Source of the DNA: Alphaproteobacteria bacterium WMHbin7
Lineage (GTDB): Bacteria > Pseudomonadota > Alphaproteobacteria > Rhodospirillales > WMHbin7
Assembly: GCA_002753155.1 (NCBI GenBank)
Contig: PDZW01000009.1
Location: 41,471-105,470, forward strand
Direction of reading: 5' to 3'
DNA length: 64,000 nucleotides
In this document: positions 1-8,424 of the stretch, piece by piece
Layout of the letters: every line of letters starts with the position of its first letter
Position numbering within the stretch: the stretch's first letter is position 1
Notes under the pieces: generated by a model
Databases searched by the model: none
The model's input: only the letters and a program-made list of their open reading frames with translations
What the model was told of the DNA's origin: nothing
Translations under genes and position numbers: made by a program

Positions 1-2
1 TC

Positions 3-707
3 GATAATGCGACCGGGAAATTGGTGGGCGCCGAAGCCCTGCTGCGCTGGAACAACCCCATTCTAGGTGAGGTCTCGCCTGAAAGCTTCATTCCCCTGGC
101 GGAAGAAACAGGGTTGATTCTCGCCATCGGCGCCTGGGTGCTGAGAACAGCCTGCCGCGAGGCGGCGCGTTGGCAAAAGCTGGATCACGAAGTTTTCGTA
201 GCCGTCAATATTTCGGGCAAGCAGTTCCAGAAACGGACCCTGGTCGATACCGTCCGTTCAGCACTTGAGGAAAGTGGCTTGCCGCCCTCCTGCCTGGAAC
301 TGGAATTGACAGAAACGGTGCTGCTGGAACATACCCATGAAACGCTGGCCATCATTCAGGAACTGGAAGCACTGGGCGTTGGTTTCGCCATTGATGATTT
401 CGGCACGGGATTCTCGTCGATCAGCTATCTGCGCCGCTTCCCCTTCGATACATTGAAGATCGACCGCTCCTTCATCAAGGATTTGGGCGAAAACGAGGGC
501 GATGCCGAACTGGTGAAATCGATCATCGCCATGGCCAACAGCATGAGCCTGCAAGTGGTGGGCGAGGGCGTGGAAACGCACAGCCAGCGTGAGTTCCTGC
601 GCGTTTCGGGTTGCCATTTCACCCAAGGCTGGCTTTACAGCCGGGCCGTTCCGGGCAAGGAATTCCAGGAACTGATCGATGCCTGGGTTAATGTGAAGCC
701 GGATTGA
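3..707 (+). CDS. EAL-domain c-di-GMP phosphodiesterase, 3' part only
   Basis: The reading frame is already open at base 3, so the gene begins outside the window. What remains is most of an EAL domain, which in this family hydrolyses c-di-GMP to pGpG. The signature EALLRW is at about residues 10-15, followed by a metal-binding Asn in AVNISG, the ELTE motif, DDFGTG, KIDRSFIKD and EGVET, so the catalytic set looks complete. By analogy with the full-length protein at 47809-50274 the missing part may carry sensor and GGDEF domains, but that cannot be seen here. The gene stops three bases before a 31-bp inverted repeat that could act as its transcriptional end. Domain assignment is certain; the protein's overall architecture is unknown. 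Confidence 0.93.
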   Translation, partial: DNATGKLVGAEALLRWNNPILGEVSPESFIPLAEETGLILAIGAWVLRTACREAARWQKLDHEVFVAVNISGKQFQKRTLVDTVRSALEESGLPPSCLELELTETVLLEHTHETLAIIQELEALGVGFAIDDFGTGFSSISYLRRFPFDTLKIDRSFIKDLGENEGDAELVKSIIAMANSMSLQVVGEGVETHSQREFLRVSGCHFTQGWLYSRAVPGKEFQELIDAWVNVKPD

Positions 708-710
708 GCG

Positions 711-794
711 GCGGGGTCAGGTCTTGAAAGTTGCCTGATTACATGGGCGGCGCTGCAACAAAATAATCAGGCAACTTTCAAGACCTGACCCCGC
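711..794. repeat. 31-bp perfect inverted repeat (GGGGTCAGGTCTTGAAAG type)
   Basis: Bases 711-741 and 764-794 are exact reverse complements of 31 nt separated by 22 nt. The right arm is found again unchanged at 2321-2351. The core GGGGTCAGGTCTTGAAAG resembles repeats I recall near REP-associated (Y1) tyrosine transposases in many proteobacteria; that link is from memory. No transposase is present between the copies. Confidence 0.8.
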
Positions 795-923
795 ATGTAT
801 TAGAATATTCATATTTCTTGCGTTGGCAATTGTATTTATTACATCATTAATATCTCTTGCATTGGACAATACATCAATTATTGCTGCAACACTATTTGCT
901 TCTTCATTTGTAAGTTTTGTCAT
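717..923 (-). CDS. Small ORF running into the inverted repeat, probably truncated
   Basis: The ORF begins MTKLTNEEANSV with GAGGA correctly spaced upstream, and encodes about 43 residues of helix-forming sequence before reading into the inverted repeat at 794, where the frame happens to stay open to 717. The last 26 residues are therefore repeat-derived. The start lies 8 bases past the stop of the small membrane protein at 931-1104, so the two may be co-transcribed. The DNA is AT-rich compared with its flanks, which suggests import. I do not recognise a family and the function is unknown. Confidence 0.35.
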   Translation of the reverse strand: MTKLTNEEANSVAAIIDVLSNARDINDVINTIANARNMNILIHAGSGLESCLIILLQRRPCNQATFKT

Positions 924-930
924 GGCTTCC

Positions 931-1104
931 TCACTTCTGAAGTGTTCGATAAACATAAATGGAGAAAATTGTTAGCGCTATTGACATTGACGATTTGAAT
1001 GCAATTAGAAAGTACTCTTGCTTTAGGCCCAGCACGACCCAAACAATTCCAATAAATAGAGAAATTATGAAAAACAATATTAGAAAAAGGCACCCTTTTA
1101 ACAT
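931..1104 (-). CDS. Small two-helix membrane protein, AT-rich
   Basis: A 57-residue ORF starting MLKGCLFLILFF with GGAG eight bases upstream. It has two hydrophobic segments (about residues 4-24 and 29-48) joined by a short charged loop (GLKQEY), and ends YRTLQK. The composition is AT-rich, unlike neighbouring DNA. It lies within a stretch of broken genes, so it may be a survivor of the same imported locus. No family is recognised; small double-spanning proteins include TA toxins and phage membrane proteins, but nothing here decides. A longer in-frame start at 1146 lacks a comparable ribosome binding site. Confidence 0.4.
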   Translation of the reverse strand: MLKGCLFLILFFIISLFIGIVWVVLGLKQEYFLIAFKSSMSIALTIFSIYVYRTLQK

Positions 1105-1109
1105 TTGAA

Positions 1110-1309
1110 TACTCCAGGGCACGCGCTGTCTGCCCGGCATTCGCATATGGCCGTAAGCACGGACAATTGACGCTGACAGTCTCGTTCAGGAAGATTTCCA
1201 CGCCCTTCAAGTTGCTGAAGAGCTCGACTGCCTGGTTTGCTGCATCCGCGTCGTTTCCCTGAGCCAGCGTGATATGGGCGTTTAGCACTTCCTTGGCCTT
1301 GCTTTCCAA
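1110..1309 (-). pseudogene. Coding remnant of unknown family
   Basis: This frame reads with good codon usage for about 60 residues (AKEVLNAHITLAQGND, then ELFSNLKGVEIFLNETVSV), preceded in frame by a TGA stop and followed by sequence of different composition. It lies directly downstream of the HlyC-like fragment but in another frame, which fits a decaying locus with deletions. I do not recognise the family. The real limits are uncertain. Confidence 0.3.
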
Positions 1310-1364
1310 TCACCCGGTCTGCAGCGTCAACTGGCCCCAGTGAGATTCCCCGAATAGACGGTAG

Positions 1365-1583
1365 CCTGAACAGATTCTTGTGGGCAGGCGAATGGCTCAT
1401 CAGCCAGACCACATCGCCCAGCACCTCGGCTGGGCCATTGGGCTGAGGCCGTGGCTGCGCCTTAGGCAACGGAACCTTGTCCGCGACCACGCTTTCAATG
1501 GTCCTGGCGTTTGGCGAGGATGCAACCTTGGCCGCATCACGCGACCTAGCGGGCCTCCCCTTAACTTCCCCTCTACCACCCAT
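1365..1583 (-). pseudogene. N-terminal fragment of a HlyC-like toxin-activating acyltransferase
   Basis: From an ATG at 1583 with AGGGGAAG upstream, about 73 residues can be read. The segment EVLGDVVWLMSHSPAHKNLF matches the conserved early motif of RTX toxin-activating lysine acyltransferases (HlyC family), which in E. coli includes the catalytic His of the SPxH region. Homology-like sequence ends abruptly after NLF, and the frame continues into unrelated sequence, so most of the roughly 150-residue family domain is missing. The nearby HlyD fragment on the same strand supports a former RTX/type I secretion operon. The product should be inactive. Confidence 0.6.
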
Positions 1584-1742
1584 GCGCTTCCCCTGTGTGA
1601 GCGCTTTTGATCCCGGGCTTAGGCTTATTTTGTCTAGGGACTTTAGCAGCGCAAAAGAGAGAGTCAACGGACAAAATTACCATTAAGGCATGCTGCATAT
1701 TCAATCTCCGTTGTTCGTTGATTTACATTAATTCACCACACG

Positions 1743-2320
1743 CTACCTCTCCCTGAAACTCTCATTCGCGGTGCGGAGTATTGGATCGAGCAGATACTGA
1801 ATCACCCGCCGTTTTCCGGTTTTGATTTCCGCCGTCACATTCATGCCGGGCAGCAGGCTTACGATGCGCCCATCGCCCACCGCCACCGTGGCGCGCTCGA
1901 GGGCCACCTCCACCACATAGGGCCGCTGGTCTGGCGTGGTGCGCGCCTTGGGTGCTGTGCCCGGCGTGTCGTTGCGGCTGCCGTCTGACTCGTCGACCGA
2001 ACTGGCCGAGATTTTGGTGACGGTGCCCGGCACGGTGCCATACAGCGTGAAGGGCAGGGCCTCGATCTTCACCTCCGCCTTCTGCCCGATTTCCACGAAG
2101 GGCACGTCTTTGTTCAAAAGCCGCGCCTCCACCTTGATCGGGCTGGCTTCCGGCACGACCACCAGAACCGTCTGGCCCTTCGACACCACCGCACCCTTCG
2201 AGCGCACGGATAGTTGCTGCACGATGCCGTTCTCGGGCGCTGTCAGGCTGAAGCCGCGCTCGAGCTGTTTGGCGCGCTCCAATTCTTGGCGCTTGCCACT
2301 GGCCCTATCTTCCTCATAAG
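1743..2320 (-). pseudogene. C-terminal fragment of a HlyD-family type I secretion adaptor
   Basis: About 190 residues match the C-terminal half of membrane fusion proteins that bridge an ABC exporter and TolC. Visible are the lipoyl/barrel part (LTAPENGIVQQLSVRSKG), the beta-barrel region and the family ending PGMNVTAEIKTGKRRVIQYL followed by NESFRER. The N-terminal membrane helix and coiled coil are gone. The upstream end coincides exactly with the 31-bp repeat at 2321, so truncation probably happened there, and the apparent start at 2399 lies in tandem repeat DNA. With the HlyC-like fragment downstream this marks a dead RTX export locus. Confidence 0.8.
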
Positions 2321-2381
2321 TAATCAGGCAACTTTCAAGACCTGACCCCGCCGCTGTGAAGACCTGACCCCGCCGCTGTGA
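2321..2381. repeat. Repeat copy plus 22-bp tandem duplication
   Basis: Bases 2321-2351 are identical to the right arm of the inverted repeat at 764-794. A 22-bp unit ending in CCGCCGCTGTGA is then repeated head to tail at 2338-2359 and 2360-2381. The block separates the HlyD remnant from the thioesterase gene at 2396 and marks the other edge of the decayed RTX locus. Confidence 0.8.
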
Positions 2382-2395
2382 CTCCGCCGCTCGGA

Positions 2396-2857
2396 TCACC
2401 CCAGAAACTCTGGAATACCCGTGCGCACGGCCAGGGTTTGCAGCATGGTGGCGCAGAGCTTGCGTTTGCCCTGCTTGATGGCGAACACATCGGCCTTGGT
2501 GACGGTAATGGTGCGCCCCGGCTTGATGACGGTGCCTTCGGCGATCAGAAGCTCGCCGTCGCCCGGGGCCACGATATTCATCTTGTACTCGATGGTCAGC
2601 ACGCCGGCGTCACGGCTCATCAGGCTGTAGCCGGCATAGCCGGCGGCTGAATCGGCAATCGAGCCGATCACGCCGCCATGAAAGAAGCCGTGCTGCTGCG
2701 ACAATTGCGGCTTGAAGGGCAGATGGATTTCGCAATAGCCGGGTTCGATTACCGGCAGGCTTGCCCCCATGAAATCCATGATGCCCTGGCGCGCAAAGCT
2801 GTTGCGCACACGCTGGGCGAACTCGGGGTCTGCGGGTTGAAACTCTGTCTTGCTCAT
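2396..2857 (-). CDS. PaaI-type hotdog thioesterase
   Basis: A 153-residue single-hotdog protein. The family hydrolyses aryl- or acyl-CoA esters in the cytoplasm. HGFFHGGVIGSIADSAAGYAG (residues about 56-76) carries the HGG loop and the Asp/Asn-position acid of the PaaI/thioesterase II active site, and the C-terminal strand VTKADVFAIKQGKRKLCATM is typical of the fold. Its start overlaps the stop of the next upstream thioesterase gene by four bases (ATGA), so the pair is almost certainly translated together. The substrate cannot be deduced. Length is normal for the family. Confidence 0.85.
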   Translation of the reverse strand: MSKTEFQPADPEFAQRVRNSFARQGIMDFMGASLPVIEPGYCEIHLPFKPQLSQQHGFFHGGVIGSIADSAAGYAGYSLMSRDAGVLTIEYKMNIVAPGDGELLIAEGTVIKPGRTITVTKADVFAIKQGKRKLCATMLQTLAVRTGIPEFLG

Positions 2858-3312
2858 GGCGCCACCCCCTTCAGAATCGTTTCGGGAAAGGGGATGGATT
2901 TGCGGGCCTGGCGGTCCAGATGCACACCGGTGAGATCGCAGACCGCCGCCACATCGCCCTCCTCGCCCAGGGTCATGACGTGCTCGAAGCGAATAACGCG
3001 GCTACGCATCTCGATCAGGCGTGTTCGGATTTCCACCACGTCGCCCGGCATCAGTTCGCGCTTATAGGTGATGTTCTGCTGCACGGCGGCCATGCCGCAA
3101 TGATGCTCGCGAAAATAATCGGGGGTCAGGCCAAGGCTTGCAAAGAAATTCCAGGTGGCCTCGTCGAACTTGCCGACATACCACATGACATTCATGTGTC
3201 CGACATGGTCGCACTGCCAGGGATAGACGCAGCCCTTGTAGGTGACTTTCGCGGGGGAGGGCTTTTTGGACGTTGCCTTCGGTTTCTTGGCCGTCGTTGC
3301 TTTCTTCGCCAT
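2854..3312 (-). CDS. 4-hydroxybenzoyl-CoA thioesterase-like (YbgC/FadM type) protein
   Basis: The ATG at 3312 is preferred over an upstream TTG because GGGAG lies seven bases before it. The protein has a Lys/Ala/Pro-rich N-terminal tail (about 20 residues, probably disordered) followed by a hotdog domain with QCDHVGHMNVMWY, whose Asp is the usual catalytic residue of this thioesterase class. It forms a four-base-overlap operon with the PaaI-type enzyme at 2396-2857. The two may clear acyl- or aryl-CoA intermediates. The MerR regulator just upstream is transcribed the same way and may control both. Confidence 0.82.
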   Translation of the reverse strand: MAKKATTAKKPKATSKKPSPAKVTYKGCVYPWQCDHVGHMNVMWYVGKFDEATWNFFASLGLTPDYFREHHCGMAAVQQNITYKRELMPGDVVEIRTRLIEMRSRVIRFEHVMTLGEEGDVAAVCDLTGVHLDRQARKSIPFPETILKGVAP

Positions 3313-3392
3313 AAGGTTCTCCCTGATCAAGGGTCAAAACGCATTAGCGCCACGAATAGGGGCGAGTGGGAGCAAAAGAGTCCTGACCCGCT

Positions 3393-3782
3393 TCACGTCT
3401 TCAAGAGTTCACCCAGGCGTTGGCGGGCATTGGCCTCCACCTGATCCAGTTCGCCCAACGTCTGCTTGATGTCTTCCTGCTGTTGTTTCAGCAATTGCCG
3501 CCGTTCGGCAATTTTGTTCAAGAACAGCTTCAACTGCCCCTGCTCTCCCGGCTCACGGTCATAAAGATCAATGATCTTGGCGATTTCTTTCAGCGAGAAT
3601 CCCAGGCGCCGTCCCCTTAGGATCAGCATCAGGCGCACCCGGTCGCGCTGGGTATAAAGACGGCGCTGGCCTTCGCGCCTTGGCGCGATCAGTCCTTCGT
3701 CCTCGTAGAAGCGGATGGCCCTGGTGGTGATGGAAAATTCGCGGGCGAGATCGCTGATGGAAAATTGCGCTGTCATGGTCAT
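3393..3782 (-). CDS. MerR-family transcriptional regulator
   Basis: 129 residues. The N-terminal winged helix-turn-helix FSISDLAREFSITTRAIRFY with EDEGLIAPRREGQRRLY is standard for MerR proteins, and the C-terminal part (about residues 75-129) is a long dimerisation coiled coil. There is no Cys-rich metal-binding loop, so it is not a metal sensor; the pattern resembles LiuR/CueR-like regulators of acyl-CoA or amino acid catabolism. The family activates by untwisting promoters with long spacers. It sits 80 bases upstream of the thioesterase pair in the same direction, making those genes plausible targets. Confidence 0.85.
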   Translation of the reverse strand: MTMTAQFSISDLAREFSITTRAIRFYEDEGLIAPRREGQRRLYTQRDRVRLMLILRGRRLGFSLKEIAKIIDLYDREPGEQGQLKLFLNKIAERRQLLKQQQEDIKQTLGELDQVEANARQRLGELLKT

Positions 3783-3801
3783 GGAGAATAGCCGGGCCCG
3801 C

Positions 3802-4995
3802 TCAAGCTGTTAAGACGAAAGGCAATGGGTGGCGCGCATAGCTTAAAGGATCGGCCAGTGATGCGGGGTCGCTGGTCTGGCGGGCCTTTCTCAGGGCCGA
3901 AACGATCCGTCCGTCGGAAATCTTATAGCGCTCTTCCAGGTCAATCTCGCCCAGAAGCGGGCATTCGTCGGCGAAGACGTGCCGATAGAGGTCGCTCATC
4001 ATGCCATAGCGGGAAGCCATCAGCATGTTGGTGGCGTTCTTGATGCTAGCAACATCCTCCTTCGTCTGGCAATGAAACGAGGTTGCCAGAACGACGGAAA
4101 TGGCGTGCAGCACATCGTATTTGACATGGGCCGTCAGCACCTGAAGATGATGCTGGGTTAGAGGCAAATTGGCCTTCCAGGAAAGGCGGATCATGCCACC
4201 CAGCAGCAGGGTGAAGAATTCCGGCACCCCCCATTCCATGCCCAGCCCCACCGAGGCCAGGGCTTCCAGGGGCGTAAAGGCCGGATCGCCCGCCAGCAGA
4301 CGCTGGGTCAGCACATTGTCGGCCACACCATTCAACAGCGGCACGTCTTGCTGCTCGAAGGGAATGCCGAGTCCTTCGAAAAGCTGGCGATACATCACGA
4401 TATGGGTGGTCGAGCCGAACAACTGGGCCATGCCGGGATAGCCCGAGACCTCGTGGGTGGAAACCCCGTATTCGTCGGCGATCAACTGGGCCAGGACGAT
4501 TTGCGTCAGCTCTGAAACGCGCTCGCTGGCCTGGCCGTGACGGCGCTCCTTAAGGCCGTGAAAGCGCCCCAGCGCCAGGGCCACGCATTGGCGCGTGTTT
4601 TTGATTTGGTTGAAATAATTGACCGCGAAGCTGCGCGCCTGGGCCGGGGTGACGCGCCCTTCGAAGAAACGCAGAAAGAAGGGATGACGCCAGACCGGAT
4701 GGCCCATCACATGCTCGTGCAGATCAAGAAACAGGGCTTTCAAATCATTGGGGGCCACCGGCAAAAGGCCCAGGGGGGCCAGTTGGTCCAGAAGGGCCTT
4801 AAGGGGATTTCCCGCCGTTTTCAACTGATCGATCAAGCGCACGAAATCATGAACCTGGCTTTTCTTGAAGGCGGCCAGAACCTCATCGGCCGACATGTCG
4901 AGAAGGCCGGAGAGATGATGCATCTCGGGCGGCAGTTCGGGATGGCCGTCGTGGCCTGGAAGAATGATGTCCGAAAAGGGAAGCGGCAGATTCAT
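3802..4995 (-). CDS. Iron-containing redox enzyme-like protein (heme-oxygenase-like diiron family)
   Basis: 397 residues. The central part (about 95-330) matches the all-helical TenA/heme-oxygenase-like fold of diiron oxidases: FFEGRVTPAQARSFAVNYFNQIKN, then QLIADEYG with acidic metal ligands, and a late HVKYDVLHA segment with His and Asp. An extra helical N-terminal domain of about 90 residues (many LDQL/LKAL repeats) is not recognised. The ATG overlaps the maeB stop by four bases, so it is translationally coupled to malic enzyme. The substrate is unknown; members of this fold oxidise amines and fatty acids. Confidence 0.7.
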   Translation of the reverse strand: MNLPLPFSDIILPGHDGHPELPPEMHHLSGLLDMSADEVLAAFKKSQVHDFVRLIDQLKTAGNPLKALLDQLAPLGLLPVAPNDLKALFLDLHEHVMGHPVWRHPFFLRFFEGRVTPAQARSFAVNYFNQIKNTRQCVALALGRFHGLKERRHGQASERVSELTQIVLAQLIADEYGVSTHEVSGYPGMAQLFGSTTHIVMYRQLFEGLGIPFEQQDVPLLNGVADNVLTQRLLAGDPAFTPLEALASVGLGMEWGVPEFFTLLLGGMIRLSWKANLPLTQHHLQVLTAHVKYDVLHAISVVLATSFHCQTKEDVASIKNATNMLMASRYGMMSDLYRHVFADECPLLGEIDLEERYKISDGRIVSALRKARQTSDPASLADPLSYARHPLPFVLTA

Positions 4996-7268
4996 GGTGC
5001 CTTGTACATCTGGGCATCGACCACTGAAAGCGCGCTCATATTGACGATGCCGCGCACGGTGACCGAGGGCGTAAGAATATGCGCAGGCCTGGCGGCGCCC
5101 ATCAACATGGGGCCCACCGATTGTCCCTGGCCCAGTACCTTCAAGAGATTGAAGGAAATGTTGGCGGCATCCATGGTCGGCATGACCAGCAGATTGGCCT
5201 CGCCCTTAAGGCGTGAGTCGGGGAAGATGTTGCGCCGGATTTCCTCGGAGATGGCGGCGTCGCCGTGCATTTCGCCGTCCACCTCCAGATGGGGGGCGCG
5301 TTCCATGATCAGGGCCAGGGCTTCGCGCATCCGAACTGCCGAGGCGGAATCCCGGGCGCCGAAATTGGAATGCGACAGCAGGGCGATCTTGGGCTCGATG
5401 CCAAAGCGCTTCACTTCCTCGGCGGCCAGCAGGGTGGTTTCGCAAATCTGCAGCGCCGTTGGTTCCGGCGTGACATAGGTGTCGCACAGGAAATAGGTGC
5501 CCTTGGGCAGGATCAGCAGATTCATCGCGGCGGCTGTCTTCACCCCCTTCTTCAGGCCGATGACATCCATGATATGGCCGAAATGGCGGGTGAAGCGGCC
5601 CGATGTGCCGCAGATCATGGCCTCGACCTCGCCTCTCAGCAGCATCAAGGTGGCGATCACGGTGGTTCTGGTGCGCACGATGGTGCGGGCATAGTCGGGC
5701 GAGATGCCCTTGCGCGACATCAGACTGTGATACTGCTTCCAGTAGTCTTGATATCTGGAATCGCTCTGGGGGTCGCAGACCTCGACATTGCCATCCAGCT
5801 TCAAGCGCAGATCCAGCTCGACGATGCGCCTTTCCAGAACCTCGCGCCGTCCGATCAGAACGGGCCTAGCCAAACCTTCATCGACTACCGTCTGCACGGC
5901 CAGCAGCACGCGCCGGTCCTCGCCCTCGGCATAGGCGACGCGCCTGGGATCGCGCCTGGCGCGCTCGAACACCGGCTTCATGACGAGGCCTGAGCGGAAG
6001 ACAAATTGCATCAGCCGGTCGCGATAGGCCTGGAAATCGGTAATCGGGCGGGTGGCAACACCGCTGTCCATCGCGGCCTTGGCGACGGCGGGGGCCACTA
6101 CCAGAATCAGACGCGGATCGAAGGGCTTTGGAATCAGATAGTCCGGGCCGAAATGCTGGGCTTCGCCGCCATAGGCCTTGACCACGGAATCGTCGGGCTC
6201 GGCCATGGCCAGATCGGCCAGCGCCTTCACGGCGGCCTGTTTCATCTCTTCATTGATGGTGGTGGCCCCCACGTCCAGCGCCCCCCGGAAGAGATAGGGA
6301 AAGCACAGAACATTGTTCACCTGGTTGGGATAGTCCGAGCGGCCGGTGGCGATGATGGCGTCGGGCCTGACCGCCTTGACTTCCTCGGGCATGATTTCGG
6401 GGGTGGGATTGGCCAGGGCGAAGACCATCGGGCGCAGGGCCATGCGGGCCACCATCTCGGGTTTCAGCACACGGGGTGCTGAAAGCCCCAGAAAGATGTC
6501 GGCACCCACGATGGCCTCGGCCAGGCTGCGCGCCTCGGTCTTTCTGGCATAGCGCGCCTTGTAGGGGTCCATCAGCTTGGTGCGGCCTTCATAGACCACG
6601 CCCTCGATGTCCGACACCGTGATGTTCTCGCGCTTCATGCCCAGATTGACCAGCACATCAAGGCAGGACAGGGCGGCTGCTCCGGCACCCGAGCAGACCA
6701 GCTTGACGCTCCCGATCTCCTTGCCCACCACGCGCAGCGCGTTCAGGATGGCGGCGCCCACGATGATGGCGGTGCCGTGCTGGTCGTCATGGAAGACGGG
6801 AATCTTCATACGGCTTCGCAGCTTCTTTTCCACCTCGAAGCATTCCGGCGCCTTGATGTCTTCCAGATTGATGCCGCCGAAGGTGGGTTCCAGGCTGGCC
6901 ACGATCTCGACCAGCCGGTCGGGATCGTTTTCGGCGATCTCGATATCGAAGACATCGATGCCCGCGAATTTCTTGAAAAGGACGCCCTTGCCCTCCATCA
7001 CCGGCTTGGCGGCCAAAGGCCCGATATTGCCCAGGCCTAGGACGGCGGTGCCGTTGGTGACCACGCCGACCAGATTGGCCCTGGCGGTGACGCTGGCGGC
7101 CTCGGCGGGGTTTTCGACGATCAGGTCGCAGGCGGCGGCCACGCCCGGCGAATAGGCCAGGGCCAGGTCGCGCTGATTGGCCAGCGGCTTGGTGGGGACG
7201 ACACTGATCTTGCCGGGCTGAGGCAGGCGGTGATATTCGAGCGCAGCTTCGCGCAAATCATTGGACAT
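4992..7268 (-). CDS. maeB: NADP-dependent malic enzyme (MaeB type, with phosphotransacetylase-like domain)
   Basis: Converts malate to pyruvate and CO2 with NADP. The chosen start [13 protein letters not shown] (7268) gives 758 residues, the usual length for the hybrid class; the longer frame to 7367 would overlap tRNA-Leu. The malic domain shows [31 protein letters not shown] and the Rossmann GAGAAALSC, then LANPTPEI. The C-terminal 320 residues resemble phosphate acetyl/butyryltransferase; in known MaeB proteins this part is regulatory and binds acetyl-CoA. It overlaps the downstream HDO-family gene by four bases, an unusual partner. Confidence in identity is high. Confidence 0.95.
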   Translation of the reverse strand: MSNDLREAALEYHRLPQPGKISVVPTKPLANQRDLALAYSPGVAAACDLIVENPAEAASVTARANLVGVVTNGTAVLGLGNIGPLAAKPVMEGKGVLFKKFAGIDVFDIEIAENDPDRLVEIVASLEPTFGGINLEDIKAPECFEVEKKLRSRMKIPVFHDDQHGTAIIVGAAILNALRVVGKEIGSVKLVCSGAGAAALSCLDVLVNLGMKRENITVSDIEGVVYEGRTKLMDPYKARYARKTEARSLAEAIVGADIFLGLSAPRVLKPEMVARMALRPMVFALANPTPEIMPEEVKAVRPDAIIATGRSDYPNQVNNVLCFPYLFRGALDVGATTINEEMKQAAVKALADLAMAEPDDSVVKAYGGEAQHFGPDYLIPKPFDPRLILVVAPAVAKAAMDSGVATRPITDFQAYRDRLMQFVFRSGLVMKPVFERARRDPRRVAYAEGEDRRVLLAVQTVVDEGLARPVLIGRREVLERRIVELDLRLKLDGNVEVCDPQSDSRYQDYWKQYHSLMSRKGISPDYARTIVRTRTTVIATLMLLRGEVEAMICGTSGRFTRHFGHIMDVIGLKKGVKTAAAMNLLILPKGTYFLCDTYVTPEPTALQICETTLLAAEEVKRFGIEPKIALLSHSNFGARDSASAVRMREALALIMERAPHLEVDGEMHGDAAISEEIRRNIFPDSRLKGEANLLVMPTMDAANISFNLLKVLGQGQSVGPMLMGAARPAHILTPSVTVRGIVNMSALSVVDAQMYKAP

Positions 7269-7337
7269 GGTGCGGGCCTGTCCTGAAAGAGTTCGTTGGC
7301 CCGCCCTCATTTGACCGATGGGGCGGGTTCCAACAAA

Positions 7338-7424
7338 TGGTGCGGTCGAGAAGACTCGAACTTCCACGGGGTTTCCCCCACAGCGACCTCAACGCTGCGC
7401 GTCTACCAGTTCCGCCACGACCGC
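7338..7424 (-). tRNA. tRNA-Leu (anticodon GAG)
   Basis: The minus strand folds as an 87-nt class II tRNA: a 7-bp acceptor stem (GCGGTCG/CGACCGC), D-arm with GGTAGACGC, anticodon stem CAGCG/CGCTG around loop TTGAGGT (anticodon GAG), a long variable arm GTGGGGGAAACCCC, a TTCGAGT T-loop and an encoded CCA. It lies between maeB and lipB. No duplicated 3' end or integrase is seen next to it. Confidence 0.97.
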
Positions 7425-7506
7425 CGATCTGGTGAACTGAAGGGCTTGCCTTCAGAGACCGGAGGACTTAGCAAATCATGAGCCGACTAGCAAGGAAGTT
7501 CGAGCC

Positions 7507-8142
7507 ATGACCTACCCTTTTCCGGAATGGAGCGTCAGTCCGGGCCTGACCGCCTATCTTGAGGCCGTGGCCGCCATGGAAGCCCGGGTGGCCGCCATTC
7601 GGGCCAAAGAGGCCCCTGAATGGGTCTGGCTGCTCGAACACCCGCCCCTCTACACGGCTGGAACCAGTGCTAAAGCGTCGGATTTGCTCGATCCCGACCG
7701 CTTTCCGGTCTATCCGGCCGGGCGGGGTGGGCAATACACCTATCACGGGCCTGGGCAGCGCGTGGCCTATGTCATGCTGGATTTGAAGGCCCGGGGCGGA
7801 GATATCCGCCGTTACGTGCATGATCTTGAGGAATGGCTGATCCGCTCACTCAGCCATTTTGCCATCCGGGCGGAACGACGCCCGGGCCGGGTGGGCCTTT
7901 GGGTCGAGACCGGCCAGGGACAGGAGGCCAAGATCGCAGCCCTGGGGGTGCGGGTGCGCCAGGGGGTGACCTATCACGGGGTGGCGGTCAATCTGGATCC
8001 CGACCTCTCCCACTTCGCTGGGATCGTGCCTTGCGGCATCCAAGGCCACGGCGTCACCAGTCTGTTGGCGCTGGGGCACACTGCCAGCCTCGAGGATTTG
8101 GACCTGGCCTTGAAAAGCGAATGGGGCAGTGTGTTCGGCTAA
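7507..8142 (+). CDS. lipB: Octanoyltransferase LipB
   Basis: Transfers octanoyl groups from acyl carrier protein to lipoyl domains, the first step of lipoate biosynthesis, in the cytosol. The 211-residue protein has [21 protein letters not shown], the active-site Lys in KIAALGVR, and the nucleophilic Cys in IVPCGI near residue 177, all in family positions. AAGGAAG lies upstream of the ATG. It is a single gene that converges with the small ORF at 8139-8414, overlapping it by four bases. Length and motifs are fully normal. Confidence 0.95.
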   Translation: MTYPFPEWSVSPGLTAYLEAVAAMEARVAAIRAKEAPEWVWLLEHPPLYTAGTSAKASDLLDPDRFPVYPAGRGGQYTYHGPGQRVAYVMLDLKARGGDIRRYVHDLEEWLIRSLSHFAIRAERRPGRVGLWVETGQGQEAKIAALGVRVRQGVTYHGVAVNLDPDLSHFAGIVPCGIQGHGVTSLLALGHTASLEDLDLALKSEWGSVFG

Positions 8143-8414
8143 ATTTCCTTGATGCCGCCGGGAACCAATTCGACATTGATCCAGGGCAGCGCCTCATCGC
8201 CCATGGCGTCCAGTTGATGCGCCAAGTCGGCCTTGCCGACGAAGACGGGCCGAAGGCCGGTTCCCATCAGGACCAGCGTGTGTTTGGGAAAGTGCGCCCT
8301 GTATTTCAAGATGGTGGCCTTGGCCCGCTCGATGTCGTCGGCGACTTCCGCCTTGACCGGCAGAACGGCCGTCTGGGTGCCCATAAGATCAAGCAACGCA
8401 ACTCGCGTCTTCAT
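8139..8414 (-). CDS. Conserved-looking hypothetical protein, 91 residues
   Basis: A small cytoplasmic alpha/beta-type protein with no signal peptide or membrane segment; GAGGAC precedes the ATG. Recognisable stretches are [34 protein letters not shown] and INVELVPGG. It begins ten bases after the end of the RNA methyltransferase gene on the same strand, so it is probably the last gene of that operon, and its stop overlaps that of lipB on the other strand. I do not recognise the family and assign no function. Confidence 0.65.
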   Translation of the reverse strand: MKTRVALLDLMGTQTAVLPVKAEVADDIERAKATILKYRAHFPKHTLVLMGTGLRPVFVGKADLAHQLDAMGDEALPWINVELVPGGIKEI

Positions 8415-8424
8415 GCGTCTGTCC

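Noticed and set aside
7269..7367. N-terminal extension of malic enzyme
   Set aside because: It would overlap tRNA-Leu; the family begins near [13 protein letters not shown].
7338..7424. tRNA-Leu as an integration site for the phage cluster
   Set aside because: No second copy of its 3' end was seen in the window, and core genes lie on both sides.
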